A stretch of DNA of 64,000 nucleotides from Helicobacter_D sp964464895 (GCA_964464895.1 CAYXGY010000010.1:13924-77923), one strand, 5' to 3'. Counted from the first letter of the stretch, positions 1 to 8,540 are shown. Made by a program: numbers and translations. Notes: generated by a model from the letters alone, not told the origin.

Positions 1-779
1 CTATCGATGAATCTTGGCTCAAAACTCCAGAATCTATTAAAATCACAATTAGTGGCGTATTGTCCGCACGAGGGCATTCATCTTTTGAGGCATTCCTTGA
101 TGCACAGAAAAACACCTTAGAGATTGAATCTCCTTGGAAGAATCCCTCTTTTAGCTCCCTTTTGCCCAATCATCATACAATCGATTCTAGCGGATTTAAG
201 GCGACTTACACAAGTGGCAATGAAAATCCTATCTTTTCCTCTTCCTTTAGCATTAACATTAAAGATAGCTTTAAAGATAAAAAAGACGTAATTAAACCGC
301 TCAAAATAGAATTTTATCAGGGAATCACCGAATATCGGCTGATTGATAGAGCCGTCAAATATGCCTACTTGTTTATTGCGCTGACATTTTTAGCATTATT
401 TTTGTGTGAAATTGCGAGTGGCAAAAATGTGATTTTATTGCAATATGGGCTAATCGGAGCAAGTTTAGTAGTATTCTACCTAAGCCTGCTTTCTTTTAGT
501 GAGCATTTCGGATTTATCCTTGCCTATATTCTCTCGTGTCTAAGTGTGATTGCGCCTATTTCTCTTTACACCTTTAGCATTATGGGAGAAAAAAGGTTTG
601 CGTATATCATCGGCTTGATTATGGTGTTTTTATACGCTAGTTTATTCTTGATGCTTTTCCAAGACGCTTACGCGCTTTTGATTGGGACATTTATCGTGAT
701 GTTTGCAGTCTATGCGGCGATGTTTTTGACAAGGCATTTAAACCAAACTCAAAAATCAGAGGTTAAAGAGGCAGAATGA
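1..779 (+). CDS. CreD-like inner membrane protein, 5' end outside the window
   Basis: The frame is open from the first bases, so this is the C-terminal part of a longer gene. About the first 110 visible residues are soluble. They are followed by several hydrophobic helices and a short charged tail. The segments around YALLIGTFIVMFAVYAAMFLTR and the preceding helices resemble the membrane half of CreD/CreD-like proteins, whose biochemical role is poorly defined. The stop overlaps the next start as ATGA, so the downstream BspA-type gene is probably translated from the same mRNA. Family call is by recognition of the C-terminal helices; no search was possible. Confidence 0.6.
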   Translation, partial: IDESWLKTPESIKITISGVLSARGHSSFEAFLDAQKNTLEIESPWKNPSFSSLLPNHHTIDSSGFKATYTSGNENPIFSSSFSINIKDSFKDKKDVIKPLKIEFYQGITEYRLIDRAVKYAYLFIALTFLALFLCEIASGKNVILLQYGLIGASLVVFYLSLLSFSEHFGFILAYILSCLSVIAPISLYTFSIMGEKRFAYIIGLIMVFLYASLFLMLFQDAYALLIGTFIVMFAVYAAMFLTRHLNQTQKSEVKEAE

Positions 780-1738
780 CAAACGCTAAAGAATTCTTAT
801 TTGCCACACTAGGAATTCTAGCATTATGGTTTTTGGGTGGTGGAGATTCTAAGTTTTTGCACGCTAAAGATTCCGCACACAAATACTCCCCACAAACCAA
901 AGAGGAGTTAAAATCTCTTGTGCAAGATAAGAGCGTTCATCTAGGCAGTATTGATACCTCTGCTATTACCGATATGAGCAAACTTTTTCATAGTAGCACG
1001 AGGCAGGATTTTAGCGGGATAGAATCGTGGAATGTGCGCAATGTAAAGGATATGAATCATATGTTTTATGCTGCACGATACTTCAATTCGCCCGTGAATG
1101 CTTGGAATGTAAAGAATGTCAAAGATATGCATTTTATGTTTGGTTCAGCAGAAAACTTTAACCAACCGCTAGATTCTTGGGATACGAGCAATGTCGAGAA
1201 TATGCGCGGTATGTTTTATCAAGCACTGTTGTTTAACCAACCGCTAAATATGTGGAATGTGGGCAGGGTTAAGGATATGCGCAATATGTTTCGTTCGGCA
1301 AGGAATTTTAATCAACCCTTAGAATCGTGGAATGTCAAAAATGTCGAAGATATGGGCGGTATGTTTGAGTATGCAACCTCTTTCAATCAGCCTTTAGAAA
1401 AATGGAATGTGGGCAGGGTTAAGGATATGAGTGGTATGTTTTATGGCGCGTATTCTTTCAATCAACCTTTAAATGCTTGGAATGTAAGCAATGTCGAGAA
1501 TATGCGCGCAATGTTTGTCATGGCAAAATCTTTTAACCAACCACTTCATCATTGGAATGTGCGCAAGGTTCAAAATATGGAGATTATGTTTTGGGGAGCA
1601 GAATCTTTTAATCAATCCTTAGACAAATGGGACACGCGTAATGTCAAGGATATGAGTGGTATGTTTGGAGAATCCCCCCTAGAAAACAAGCCGCCCAAAT
1701 GGTGGGAAGACAAACCCGAAATCTTTGAAGAGGAATAA
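776..1738 (+). CDS. BspA-type (DUF285) repeat surface protein
   Basis: A 320-residue protein. A hydrophobic stretch near residues 8-22 could be a signal peptide or anchor. From about residue 85 it is built almost entirely of 25-residue units starting W-(N/D)-(V/T) and carrying the pattern V-x-(D/N)-M-x-x-M-F and F-N-Q-P-L. This is the DUF285/BspA-like leucine-rich-type repeat found in surface proteins of mycoplasmas and of gut and oral bacteria. The start overlaps the CreD-like stop by 4 bp. The C-terminus is short and acidic with no outer-membrane motif. The role is probably adhesion or surface display, by inference from the family. Confidence 0.75.
   Translation: MTNAKEFLFATLGILALWFLGGGDSKFLHAKDSAHKYSPQTKEELKSLVQDKSVHLGSIDTSAITDMSKLFHSSTRQDFSGIESWNVRNVKDMNHMFYAARYFNSPVNAWNVKNVKDMHFMFGSAENFNQPLDSWDTSNVENMRGMFYQALLFNQPLNMWNVGRVKDMRNMFRSARNFNQPLESWNVKNVEDMGGMFEYATSFNQPLEKWNVGRVKDMSGMFYGAYSFNQPLNAWNVSNVENMRAMFVMAKSFNQPLHHWNVRKVQNMEIMFWGAESFNQSLDKWDTRNVKDMSGMFGESPLENKPPKWWEDKPEIFEEE
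1028..1702 (+). repeat. Nine tandem 75-bp coding repeats
   Basis: Each unit encodes 25 residues beginning with a Trp codon (first at 1028). There are eight good copies and a ninth that degenerates after its first half. Units 4 and 6 both start with the codons for WNVGRVKDM, and others share WNVKNV or NVENM, which suggests local duplication. Unit gain or loss by recombination would keep the frame. Confidence 0.85.
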
Positions 1739-1747
1739 GGAGAGACA

Positions 1748-3010
1748 ATGCAAAACGCAATAAATAAAAGACATCATAAATACCAAACGCAACTTATAGA
1801 ATCTCTGCAGATTCTATCAAGATTTTTGACGCGAGATTTTATCAGATTCTGTGCAAGTCTCTTGCTTTGTCTTTGCCTAAGTGGCACACAGCTTTTGGCA
1901 AATGAAGAGGAAGAAGAAGGACTGCGCAAACATATCAGCGAAGACATTATCAACTTTAGTAAAAACAGCGATTGGGAGGGAGTCTGGGGAGAGATTAGCC
2001 AATGCGATCCTCTAATAAGCACAAATTATTATATTTGCGCCAAACAAAGTGATTTAAGCATTTATGGTTGCGATACAAATAAACAGACTTGCCAACTCTC
2101 TCTTTCTAAATCTATATTGCGCAACTTCAATGCGTATGAAAAAGATAGAATCCTCACTTGCGATTTTTTTGATATGCCTATTAGCAAAGAAATGTGGTTG
2201 AGTGCCCTATCAATTGAGATTCTTATTTCTGATAATACAGCAAAACCGAGTGAAAAATCTATCCAAGGAATATGCGCAGAACTCAAAGACGACAAAGAAG
2301 CGCAACAATGTCGCAAAGCCTTTGACTTTCACCTTACCAAAAGCGACAAGGGCATTACCTTTGTCTCTAACCAAATGTTAGATTCTCTTACTTGCAAAAC
2401 ATCAAATGATAGGAAAGGCACTTTAAGCGGATTCTATCCGCGTCTAAATGCAAGCTTTAATTGCCAAAAGGAAGGCTTAAGCAAGGTTGAAAAAGGTATT
2501 TGTAATAGCTTTCCAACCATAAAAGCAGACTTAGAGATGAATACAATTTATAATTTTCTCATCGACTTTGCGTGGCAAGAGGACGAGAAAAATAAGCTAA
2601 AGGTTGAGCAATTACAATGGCTTAAAGAGCTTAATTTAGAGGCAAATGAAAAGCAAAATACTGCAAATTTAGCGGAGTATATCTCTTTTGAAATGTATCG
2701 TCGAACGCTCCATTTGAAAAAAATGCTAAATAATGCGCAACCCCCTTTTACAAGACCGCCCAAAAGAGTGCATATGCGATTTGTCAGCCAAAGCGGAGCG
2801 GTGAAAATCTATGACAAACCAAGCCTAGATTCTGAAGTGCTGCACACTGCGATTCTTAACGACAAGGCGACTATTAATCTACTCTCCAAAAGAACCTATA
2901 ATGGCTTTAGAAAGATTGTGTATTTAGACTTTTGGAAAGATGGCAAAAGCGAAAAGCTCGTTACAGGCTATGTGCAAAGCGCGAATCTTAAGTGGGATTC
3001 TACCGACTAA
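1748..3010 (+). CDS. Secreted protein with LprI-like and SH3-like regions
   Basis: A 420-residue protein with a good AAGGAG ribosome site before ATG 1748. A cytoplasmic stretch of about 32 residues precedes a hydrophobic segment (FCASLLLCLCLSG) and an acidic cleavage region, so it is exported or membrane anchored. The middle (roughly 235-320) has F-x-C...K-A/G-I-C spacing and a Q-x-x-W-L motif typical of LprI-type lysozyme-inhibitor domains (DUF1311). The C-terminal 80 residues look like a bacterial SH3 domain (V-K-I-Y-D-K-P-S-L-D-S-E-V-L). It lies in a run of envelope genes and resembles the convergent gene at 3587-4663. Function is inferred only. Confidence 0.55.
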   Translation: MQNAINKRHHKYQTQLIESLQILSRFLTRDFIRFCASLLLCLCLSGTQLLANEEEEEGLRKHISEDIINFSKNSDWEGVWGEISQCDPLISTNYYICAKQSDLSIYGCDTNKQTCQLSLSKSILRNFNAYEKDRILTCDFFDMPISKEMWLSALSIEILISDNTAKPSEKSIQGICAELKDDKEAQQCRKAFDFHLTKSDKGITFVSNQMLDSLTCKTSNDRKGTLSGFYPRLNASFNCQKEGLSKVEKGICNSFPTIKADLEMNTIYNFLIDFAWQEDEKNKLKVEQLQWLKELNLEANEKQNTANLAEYISFEMYRRTLHLKKMLNNAQPPFTRPPKRVHMRFVSQSGAVKIYDKPSLDSEVLHTAILNDKATINLLSKRTYNGFRKIVYLDFWKDGKSEKLVTGYVQSANLKWDSTD

Positions 3011-3103
3011 GAATCCCTTAAAAGATTATAAAAATCAAGTTTAATTAAAGTCTTAAGGGTTTTGAACTAAAATTGGGAGCAATATGAGATGAGGAGAAGA
3101 GTT

Positions 3104-3535
3104 ATGAAAAAATCAATGGTGTTTGTGATGATATTACTTTTATCATATCTTTACGCAGAGGAGTTGCATTACCATAAAGGCATGTGGTGCTTGAATCCTG
3201 ATGGAAGCCCAAGGGGCGAGATAACGCAAGAAGAGGGATATATCAGTATGTTTAATGAAAGTGATGCGACTGGGGGGACAACAAGATATACTTATGAATC
3301 ATTGCAAGAGGCATTTATGGAAGAAGCAATTGAATACGGAATCCCCCAAACGATACCCTTAAAAAAGGTAGTTTATGAGAGTGAAAAAATAGCGGGTAAA
3401 GTTACGGTTGAACCCATTTCAAAAACTCAAATCTATATTGGCACATGGCAAGATGGTGGCGAAATGGCAAATCTACTCACCTATTATCCCGACAAAAAAC
3501 AGACTAAAAAAACCTTTTGCTATGAAATCCCTTAA
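3104..3535 (+). CDS. Small exported protein of unknown function
   Basis: I place the start at ATG 3104 because GAGGAG lies just upstream and the protein then begins with a textbook signal peptide (MKKS, a hydrophobic core, cleavage near YAEE). An ATG at 3089 is also possible but adds an arginine-rich leader. The mature part is about 120 residues and mixed polar. It ends with a YYPDKK segment followed by a C-F-C-Y-E-like end without clear motifs. Not recognised. It follows other envelope genes on the same strand and converges with the LprI-like gene at 3587. Confidence 0.6.
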   Translation: MKKSMVFVMILLLSYLYAEELHYHKGMWCLNPDGSPRGEITQEEGYISMFNESDATGGTTRYTYESLQEAFMEEAIEYGIPQTIPLKKVVYESEKIAGKVTVEPISKTQIYIGTWQDGGEMANLLTYYPDKKQTKKTFCYEIP

Positions 3536-3586
3536 AGGGAGTGCAGGACAAAAGAACGCTGAAATGCTTAGAATCCCCAAAAAGCC

Positions 3587-4663
3587 TTACTTCTCAATAT
3601 CAAAAAACTTCTGCAAAGACGGCTCTTTTAACAATCTATTCTCTACGATATACAGATAGGGAGACAAATGGATTAAATCCGACACTCTAGTCTCTAGTGT
3701 TTTTTTAATACATTCTACCTTACCCTTGCAGGATTCACGCTTCTTTAGATACGTCCTTTGCTCGTCCAAAAGCTCACGATACAAAGCCTCTCTGTATATT
3801 TCAAGCTTCTCTTGCAATAATAGTATGAGTTTTTGCCTCTCTTCCTTGCTTAGATTCTGCTTGAGAGGCAAATTTTCAATCTCCGCTTCATCTAGCTCAA
3901 ACTCTTTTATCTCTTCTCTTGCGCCAAGATACAGCACATTAATTGCCCTATCGTCATTTGCTAAATCCGCATTTGCGCAAATCGCCTTTTCTGTAAGCGT
4001 CCCCGCCTTTTGACAATCAAATCCTGCTTTGATTTTGTAATAGTCTTTTGCGATATAGTTCATTTCTGGCGCATCAAATTCGCATTTCTGCTCCAAAAAC
4101 GCACACGCATTTGTTGTCTTGCTTTGCTCGTCTTGCTCTATGCGGAGATTTTGAGAATCTCGCGTAGCAAGGAGTTTGCATTGTGGAAACTCAGGGAAGA
4201 TAATCTCTGCTTTTTGTGCGCTTAATGGTCGCAAAAGGATTGTGTGATTAACTTCTTCACTTTCTTCATTATAGCAACTATTATAATTGCCCCAATTTCT
4301 AATCCTTGCCCCGCCATTAAACGCGATTTCAAGAGAAAAATCTAGCTCCAAAGACTGCACCTTGCTAGCTAGAATCTTGATTCTATAATCCGTATAGCCA
4401 AGCCTTGAAGTACCAGAATAGGGAGCATAATCATAATCAATAAAGGAAAACTCCCCTATGTCTTGCCAATCTTTTAGATAGGGATTAGGCATAGTCTCGC
4501 TAGATGGCTTCAATTCCTCTTTTGTGGGATTAGACGTAGAGTAATAAAAATGTGTCGTTGTGCGCGCCCTTGATTCTATCACTAGTGCAAGCGACAAAAG
4601 CAAAACCAATCCATAGAGAGAATGCCTACCCTGCAACAAGAATGACTTTAGTCTATCAATCAT
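3587..4663 (-). CDS. LprI-like lysozyme-inhibitor-domain protein
   Basis: A 358-residue protein. One N-terminal hydrophobic segment (LYGLVLLLSLALVIE) indicates export or anchoring. From about residue 215 the sequence has A-G-F-D-C, K-A-I-C, then L-A-x-D-D-R, L-x-Y and a run of charged helices with repeated Cys. This is the DUF1311/LprI pattern seen in periplasmic lysozyme inhibitors. It is on the opposite strand to the neighbours but shares domain type with 1748-3010, so the two may be diverged paralogues. The substrate is not known from sequence. Confidence 0.6.
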   Translation of the reverse strand: MIDRLKSFLLQGRHSLYGLVLLLSLALVIESRARTTTHFYYSTSNPTKEELKPSSETMPNPYLKDWQDIGEFSFIDYDYAPYSGTSRLGYTDYRIKILASKVQSLELDFSLEIAFNGGARIRNWGNYNSCYNEESEEVNHTILLRPLSAQKAEIIFPEFPQCKLLATRDSQNLRIEQDEQSKTTNACAFLEQKCEFDAPEMNYIAKDYYKIKAGFDCQKAGTLTEKAICANADLANDDRAINVLYLGAREEIKEFELDEAEIENLPLKQNLSKEERQKLILLLQEKLEIYREALYRELLDEQRTYLKKRESCKGKVECIKKTLETRVSDLIHLSPYLYIVENRLLKEPSLQKFFDIEK

Positions 4664-4866
4664 ACAAACCTCCCAAATAATAAACCTTTAGTCCATACAA
4701 ATTTATCACTAATTTTATACTTTTTAAGATATTATAAAAATAAATATTATTGGGTAAAGAATCCTCTTAGCTGTTTTCGCGCAATGAGATTATAGAACAG
4801 AATCTACAAAGTCGGCTTTAGAAACCGATGCAAGATTGAGGTGCGATTCTTTAAAAGGAGTGTTAG

Positions 4867-5241
4867 ATGAATGCTGTTTTTGTGAGCGAAAATGCCCTAA
4901 AACTTTGCGCGTATGCGAAAGAAAAATATGGCGATGAGCTAGAGTTTTTATGGCAGAAATTTCCAAAAAACGCCGTTTTGCGCAAACAGAAAAACAAGAA
5001 ATGGTATGCGGCTTTTTTGGTTGTCGATAAAACCAAGCTTGGCTTACAAGAATCGGGCTTTGTCGAGATTGTCAATCTCAAGCTCGACCCGCAAGATGTG
5101 CTCGCATTTGTCGATAATAAGACTGCCTTTAGGGCATATCATATGAATAAAAAACATTGGATAAGCGTTCTGCTCACGGGCAAGACATTGCCGCTAAAAC
5201 AACTCTATCGATTCTTAGACGAAAGCTATGCGCTCGCCTAA
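4867..5241 (+). CDS. MmcQ/YjbR family protein
   Basis: A 124-residue protein matching the MmcQ/YjbR (CyaY-like fold) family in length and layout. The N-terminus has A-L-K-L-C-A-Y-A-K-E-K-Y-G. The core has K-W-Y-A-A-F and the V-N-L-K-L-D-P region. The C-terminal A-Y-H-M-N-K-K-H-W-I-S-V motif is characteristic of the family. Members are called DNA-binding-like, but their role is poorly established. AAAAGGAG precedes the ATG. The 200 bp upstream (4664-4866) is AT-rich and shows no other gene. It borders the type I R-M locus on the opposite strand and is probably not part of it. Confidence 0.8.
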   Translation: MNAVFVSENALKLCAYAKEKYGDELEFLWQKFPKNAVLRKQKNKKWYAAFLVVDKTKLGLQESGFVEIVNLKLDPQDVLAFVDNKTAFRAYHMNKKHWISVLLTGKTLPLKQLYRFLDESYALA

Positions 5242-5340
5242 GTCTGGAATCCCAAACGAGATTCCAAACCAAGCCCGCGCCTATGCCTTTACTCAAGCGT
5301 GATTTTGTTTTGCGTCCAAATCGCTATGCCCCATACTTCC

Positions 5341-6884
5341 TTAAAGCTCCGCGACAATTGCATCAATTTGCGCTCTTAAAGCACTTTGAGCCTTGACTAT
5401 CTCTTGAAGTTCTGCATTCAATGCGGCTATATCAATCACTTCTCGCGTATCTTTGGCTTCCACATAGCTAGAGACGCTTAGATTATAGTCATTCTTCGTG
5501 ATTTGCTCTTTTGGCACAAGCGCACTGACAAACTCTTGATTATCCCTTGCCTTGTAGGTTTCTAAAATCTTCTCTAAATTCTGCGGTGAGAGCATATTTT
5601 TGTTAGTTACCTTGATAAACTCCTCTGCGGCATTGATAAATAGCACCTTATCGTCTCTTTTATTTCTTTTTAATACCAAAATACACACCGCTATGCTTGG
5701 ACCAAAGAAAAGATTAGGAGCAAGGGCAATCACACAATCAACGAAATTTTCCTCTATCAAATACTTTCTTATGTCCCGCTCGGCGTGATTACCATTAGTA
5801 TTGCTACCCCGATACATTATCCCCGGGAAGCACACTATCGCCGCGCTGCCTTTCTCACTAAGCCAAGCCAGAGTGTGCATTACAAAAGCCAAATCCGCCT
5901 TTGATTCAGGAGCTAAAACCCCCGCCCTAGAAAATCGCTCATCATTGATGAGAAGCGCGTTACTTTTGCCCTCCCATTTGATGCTATAAGGGGGATTGCT
6001 CACGATTGCGTCAAAGGGTTCGGATTCTTTGTGTTTTTTATTAGGATTTGTCAAAGTATCGCCGTGTGCTATATCAAAATTCGTCCATTCCACATTATGC
6101 AGCAGCATATTCATTCGTGCGAGATTATAACTCGTGATATTGATTTCCTGCCCAAAATAGCCTAATTTCGGGTCTCTCTTTAGAATCTTTTTGTATTGCA
6201 AGAGCAGTGAGCCACTCCCACAAGCAGGGTCATAGACTTTATTAGGCTTCGCATTGTTACAAAGCGTGATTTCTACAAGTAGCTTACTGACTTCCTGCGG
6301 GGTGAAAAACTCCCCGCCACTTTTGCCCGCACTGCTTGCATACATTTTCATTAAGTATTCATACGCGTCCCCAAAGACATCAATTTCATTCGCGTTATAG
6401 TGCAGCTCCAAGCCCCAAATCGCCCGCATTATGCTTAAAATTTTTTATTGCGCTCACTATTGGAGTTGCCAAGTTTATTGGAGTATAAATCCATATCGTC
6501 AAACAGCCCCTCAAACTGCCTAGAGCTCTGATAATTTTTGCTACTCGCTTGGATTTCTTTGAAAACATTGCTTAAAGTTTCGTTGAGCTTCTCTAAATCG
6601 GCATTTTTAAGCACATTAGAAAACAAGCTACCGGGCTTGATAAAAAACCCATAGGCGTCAAGAATCGTTTCCCTGCCATTCTCTGCTTCCTCATCGCTTA
6701 AGGATTCATAGTCTGTATTCTGGGATTCCTCAATGCTGTTTTTGAGTTTCTCACTGATGAAGTAATAAAACAAAAATCCCAGCACATAGTTCTTAAAGTC
6801 CCAGCCATCGACACTCCCCCTCAAATCATTGGCGATTTTCCATATCGTCTTATGGAGTTCCTCTCTTTGCTCTACGCTTTTCAT
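5341..6884 (-). pseudogene. hsdM: Type I R-M methyltransferase HsdM, frameshifted
   Basis: Adenine-specific DNA methyltransferase subunit of a type I system, read in two pieces. 6884-6435 encodes the N-terminal helical domain (FLFYYFISEKL; RQFEGLFDDMDLYSNKLG). 6429-5341 encodes the catalytic domain, with GGEFFTPQEVSKLL, motif I DPACGSGSLLL and motif IV NPPYSIKW. The first frame stops right after N-S-E-R-N-K-K-F. Adding one base to the A6 run (T6 on + at 6441-6446) gives N-K-K-I-L-S-I-M-R-A-I and joins the halves. The total span is one base short of a multiple of three, which agrees. The start overlaps the hsdS stop (ATGA). As read, methylation should be lost unless slippage restores it. Confidence 0.85.
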
Positions 6885-8101
6885 TGTTTTGCCTCCTCAA
6901 AGCCTAATAGCCTCTCCCGATAATATTCGTATTGCTTTTTTCTTAAATTTATCTCGGCGGGGATTCCCTTGCTTAAATCATTGACGAGTGTATCAAATTT
7001 ATCTAAAATACTCACAATCTCTTCTTGCACTGCTAGGGGCGGGAGGGGGATTTGGAAGTTTTTAACATTAGAATCAGAGATTGAAGGATAAGCCGTTCCC
7101 TCTTGAAATCGTTCCACATAATTATAAAATATACTTGTAGAAAGATTGAAATATACCCACTTTGGCAATACATCATTCTTTTTTACCCGCAATACGCAAA
7201 ATCCTGTGCTACAAATTTGCTCATTATATTTTTCATCAATTATACAAAATCGTTGCAACATTGGTCTTGTTGTGCCAAACAAAACATCATTACACTTTAC
7301 GATTTGTTGGGCTCTGCTTGGTGCATTTTCTTGGTTAATTATCTTTGTCTCTATAATTTGATGATTATCCCTACTTACAGATTCTAAATCTATATATTGA
7401 TAAGATTTATAGCAGGAATTCTTCCAATTAATTTTCAAAATCTTCTCGCAAACCTCCCCCAAGCTCACCATTTTGACAAAGTGAGTATGTTGAGATTCTT
7501 TGTTTCGCTTAGAATGGCAAAGGGAGGCACTGCGCTTCTCTAACTCCTCAATGCTCAAAAGCTTATTTCTGTAATACTCGTATTGTTTGCGCCGCGCTTC
7601 TAACTCTGCTTCTAACTCTGCTTCTAACTCTGTAAAGGCGTCTAAGATTTTCACGATTTCCTTTTGGATTGCTAAGGGCGGGAGGGGAATGGGAAAATTC
7701 CACAAATACCCTTTATCAAGTTTAGGCATAGAAGCACCATAAAGATGCTTTTGTAAATCATTTTGACGATTTTTTAAAAAGTAAAAAATAAACTTAATGT
7801 TTGTTTCCTTGTGTTTTTCACTAGCAACAAAACAAACATCGGTAGCCCAAAATTCACCTTTTTGAAAGCCAACAAAACCAGCACTTCCAGCCCTTGCAAT
7901 CGTAACAGAATTTTTAAAATTAAATTTATCATAATATCCTGTCGGCTCTGTCCCTCCGCCATAAACAGGATAAGAAAAATTCTCATTCATCATAGATTTT
8001 ATGATTCTATCTCCAGCCCTTAAATGGCAAATCTCACAAAGTGCCCTATACTCCACCCCATTGGGGCAAAGCTCTTTGAGTAATTTTTGGATTTTATTCA
8101 T
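6881..8101 (-). CDS. hsdS: Type I R-M specificity subunit HsdS
   Basis: A 406-residue protein with the classic two-fold layout: target-recognition domain 1, a conserved helical region with PLPPLAIQKEIVKILD followed by R-R-K-Q-Y-E-Y-Y-R, target-recognition domain 2, and a second conserved region with PLPPLAVQEEIVSILD and R-K-K-Q-Y-E-Y-Y-R. It selects the bipartite DNA target for the HsdR/HsdM complex. The first conserved helix contains three L-E-A-E-type 4-residue repeats. Just before domain 2 a C-H-S-K-R-N-K-E-S segment looks like an inserted genomic repeat. It lies downstream of the toxin-antitoxin remnant and overlaps hsdM. It is intact, although its partners are not. Confidence 0.9.
   Translation of the reverse strand: MNKIQKLLKELCPNGVEYRALCEICHLRAGDRIIKSMMNENFSYPVYGGGTEPTGYYDKFNFKNSVTIARAGSAGFVGFQKGEFWATDVCFVASEKHKETNIKFIFYFLKNRQNDLQKHLYGASMPKLDKGYLWNFPIPLPPLAIQKEIVKILDAFTELEAELEAELEARRKQYEYYRNKLLSIEELEKRSASLCHSKRNKESQHTHFVKMVSLGEVCEKILKINWKNSCYKSYQYIDLESVSRDNHQIIETKIINQENAPSRAQQIVKCNDVLFGTTRPMLQRFCIIDEKYNEQICSTGFCVLRVKKNDVLPKWVYFNLSTSIFYNYVERFQEGTAYPSISDSNVKNFQIPLPPLAVQEEIVSILDKFDTLVNDLSKGIPAEINLRKKQYEYYRERLLGFEEAKQ
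7492..7519 (-). repeat. Interspersed repeat copy inside hsdS
   Basis: Read on the minus strand, this stretch encodes C-H-S-K-R-N-K-E-S in the linker before the second recognition domain. It matches the repeat at 62665-62692 (encoding C-H-S-E-R-S-E-E-S) at 22 of 28 positions by eye. It lies in frame and does not stop translation. Confidence 0.6.
7597..7632. repeat. Three perfect 12-bp repeats in the hsdS spacer helix
   Basis: CTTCTAACTCTG occurs three times back to back on the plus strand and encodes (E)AELE-type units in HsdS between the two recognition domains. In the EcoR124 family, two versus three 4-residue repeats at the equivalent place change the spacing of the recognised DNA halves. 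The same effect is likely here by analogy. Confidence 0.9.
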
Positions 8102-8138
8102 TGTTTTGCCTCTATCTGCATATTAACCTCTAAACATC

Positions 8139-8222
8139 TTATATATTTTGCTTTAGAATCTGTATTTGTGCGGATTTTGCAAGCGTTAGAAATTCTTTCT
8201 CTGCCTTAGCTTCAAATTTCAC
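8139..8222 (-). pseudogene. Truncated RelE/ParE-type toxin remnant
   Basis: A 27-codon frame starting at GTG 8222 overlaps the antitoxin stop. It reads like the start of a RelE-superfamily toxin: K-F-E-x-K-A-E-K-E-F-L-x-L, then S-A-x-x-Q-I-L-K-Q. It then stops at TAA 8139, where an intact toxin would run to about 85-95 residues and carry the catalytic part. The remaining sequence up to hsdS has no continuation. So the toxin appears deleted, leaving an orphan antitoxin. The call rests on a short match plus position and overlap. Confidence 0.6.
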
Positions 8223-8439
8223 TTGCATTAAGTTTTGCCTTTTTTGCCAAATCCTCAATGCTGATAAACGAAGTGCCGCTAAGTAGTCGCTTCTCTGCTT
8301 CTTGCGCGCTTTTGTTATCCTCCAAGTCCTCTAAATAATTTGCTAATGCCTTTGTAATAATCGTTTCTGCGGGTTGTTTGGTGCTTTTTTGCGCGAGATG
8401 AAGCAAGTTTTGCGCTTCTTGTGATAGGGTGATATTCAT
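8212..8439 (-). CDS. Ribbon-helix-helix antitoxin-like protein
   Basis: A 75-residue protein. The N-terminal M-N-I-T-L-S-Q-E-A strand, the helix with A-E-T-I-I-T-K-A-L-A-N-Y-L and the acidic tail fit RHH antitoxins of the RelB/CopG kind that repress their own promoter and bind a RelE-type toxin. It is followed by a truncated toxin start with overlapping codons. It has its own ribosome site (AAAGGAAAACA) and promoter (see 8464-8476). It sits inside the hsdR-hsdS junction, between a leftover hsdS start and the intact hsdS, so it was probably inserted there. Confidence 0.7.
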   Translation of the reverse strand: MNITLSQEAQNLLHLAQKSTKQPAETIITKALANYLEDLEDNKSAQEAEKRLLSGTSFISIEDLAKKAKLNASEI

Positions 8440-8463
8440 TGTTTTCCTTTATTTCCTTTGTTG

Positions 8464-8476
8464 GTTATATTATAAC
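8464..8476 (-). promoter_or_regulatory. Palindromic operator over the antitoxin -10 box
   Basis: GTTATATTATAAC is a perfect 13-bp dyad. On the minus strand it contains TATAAT about 25 bp before the antitoxin start. A dyad on the -10 box fits autorepression by the RHH protein (inference). Confidence 0.55.
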
Positions 8477-8496
8477 AAATTCCATTAAAGCCTTAT

Positions 8497-8540
8497 CCAT
8501 TGGGGCATAATTCTTTGAGCAGTTTTTGGATTTTATTCAT
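8497..8540 (-). pseudogene. Leftover 5' end of a second hsdS copy
   Basis: The first 15 codons (MNKIQKLLKELCPNG) are identical in protein to the start of the intact hsdS. The DNA matches hsdS 8058-8101 at 39 of 44 positions, with all differences silent. The ATG overlaps the hsdR stop codon, the normal coupling of hsdR to hsdS. After the fifteenth codon the sequence changes to the antitoxin promoter region and a stop. This marks the original hsdS start, interrupted when the toxin-antitoxin segment arrived. Confidence 0.85.

Noticed and set aside
1028..1702. Regular repeat array as a possible CRISPR
   Set aside because: The repeats are 75 bp, contiguous without spacers, and encode a protein repeat in frame.
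3408..3659. An 83-residue frame inside and after the small exported protein
   Set aside because: Overlaps two better genes, basic composition without motif, no ribosome site.
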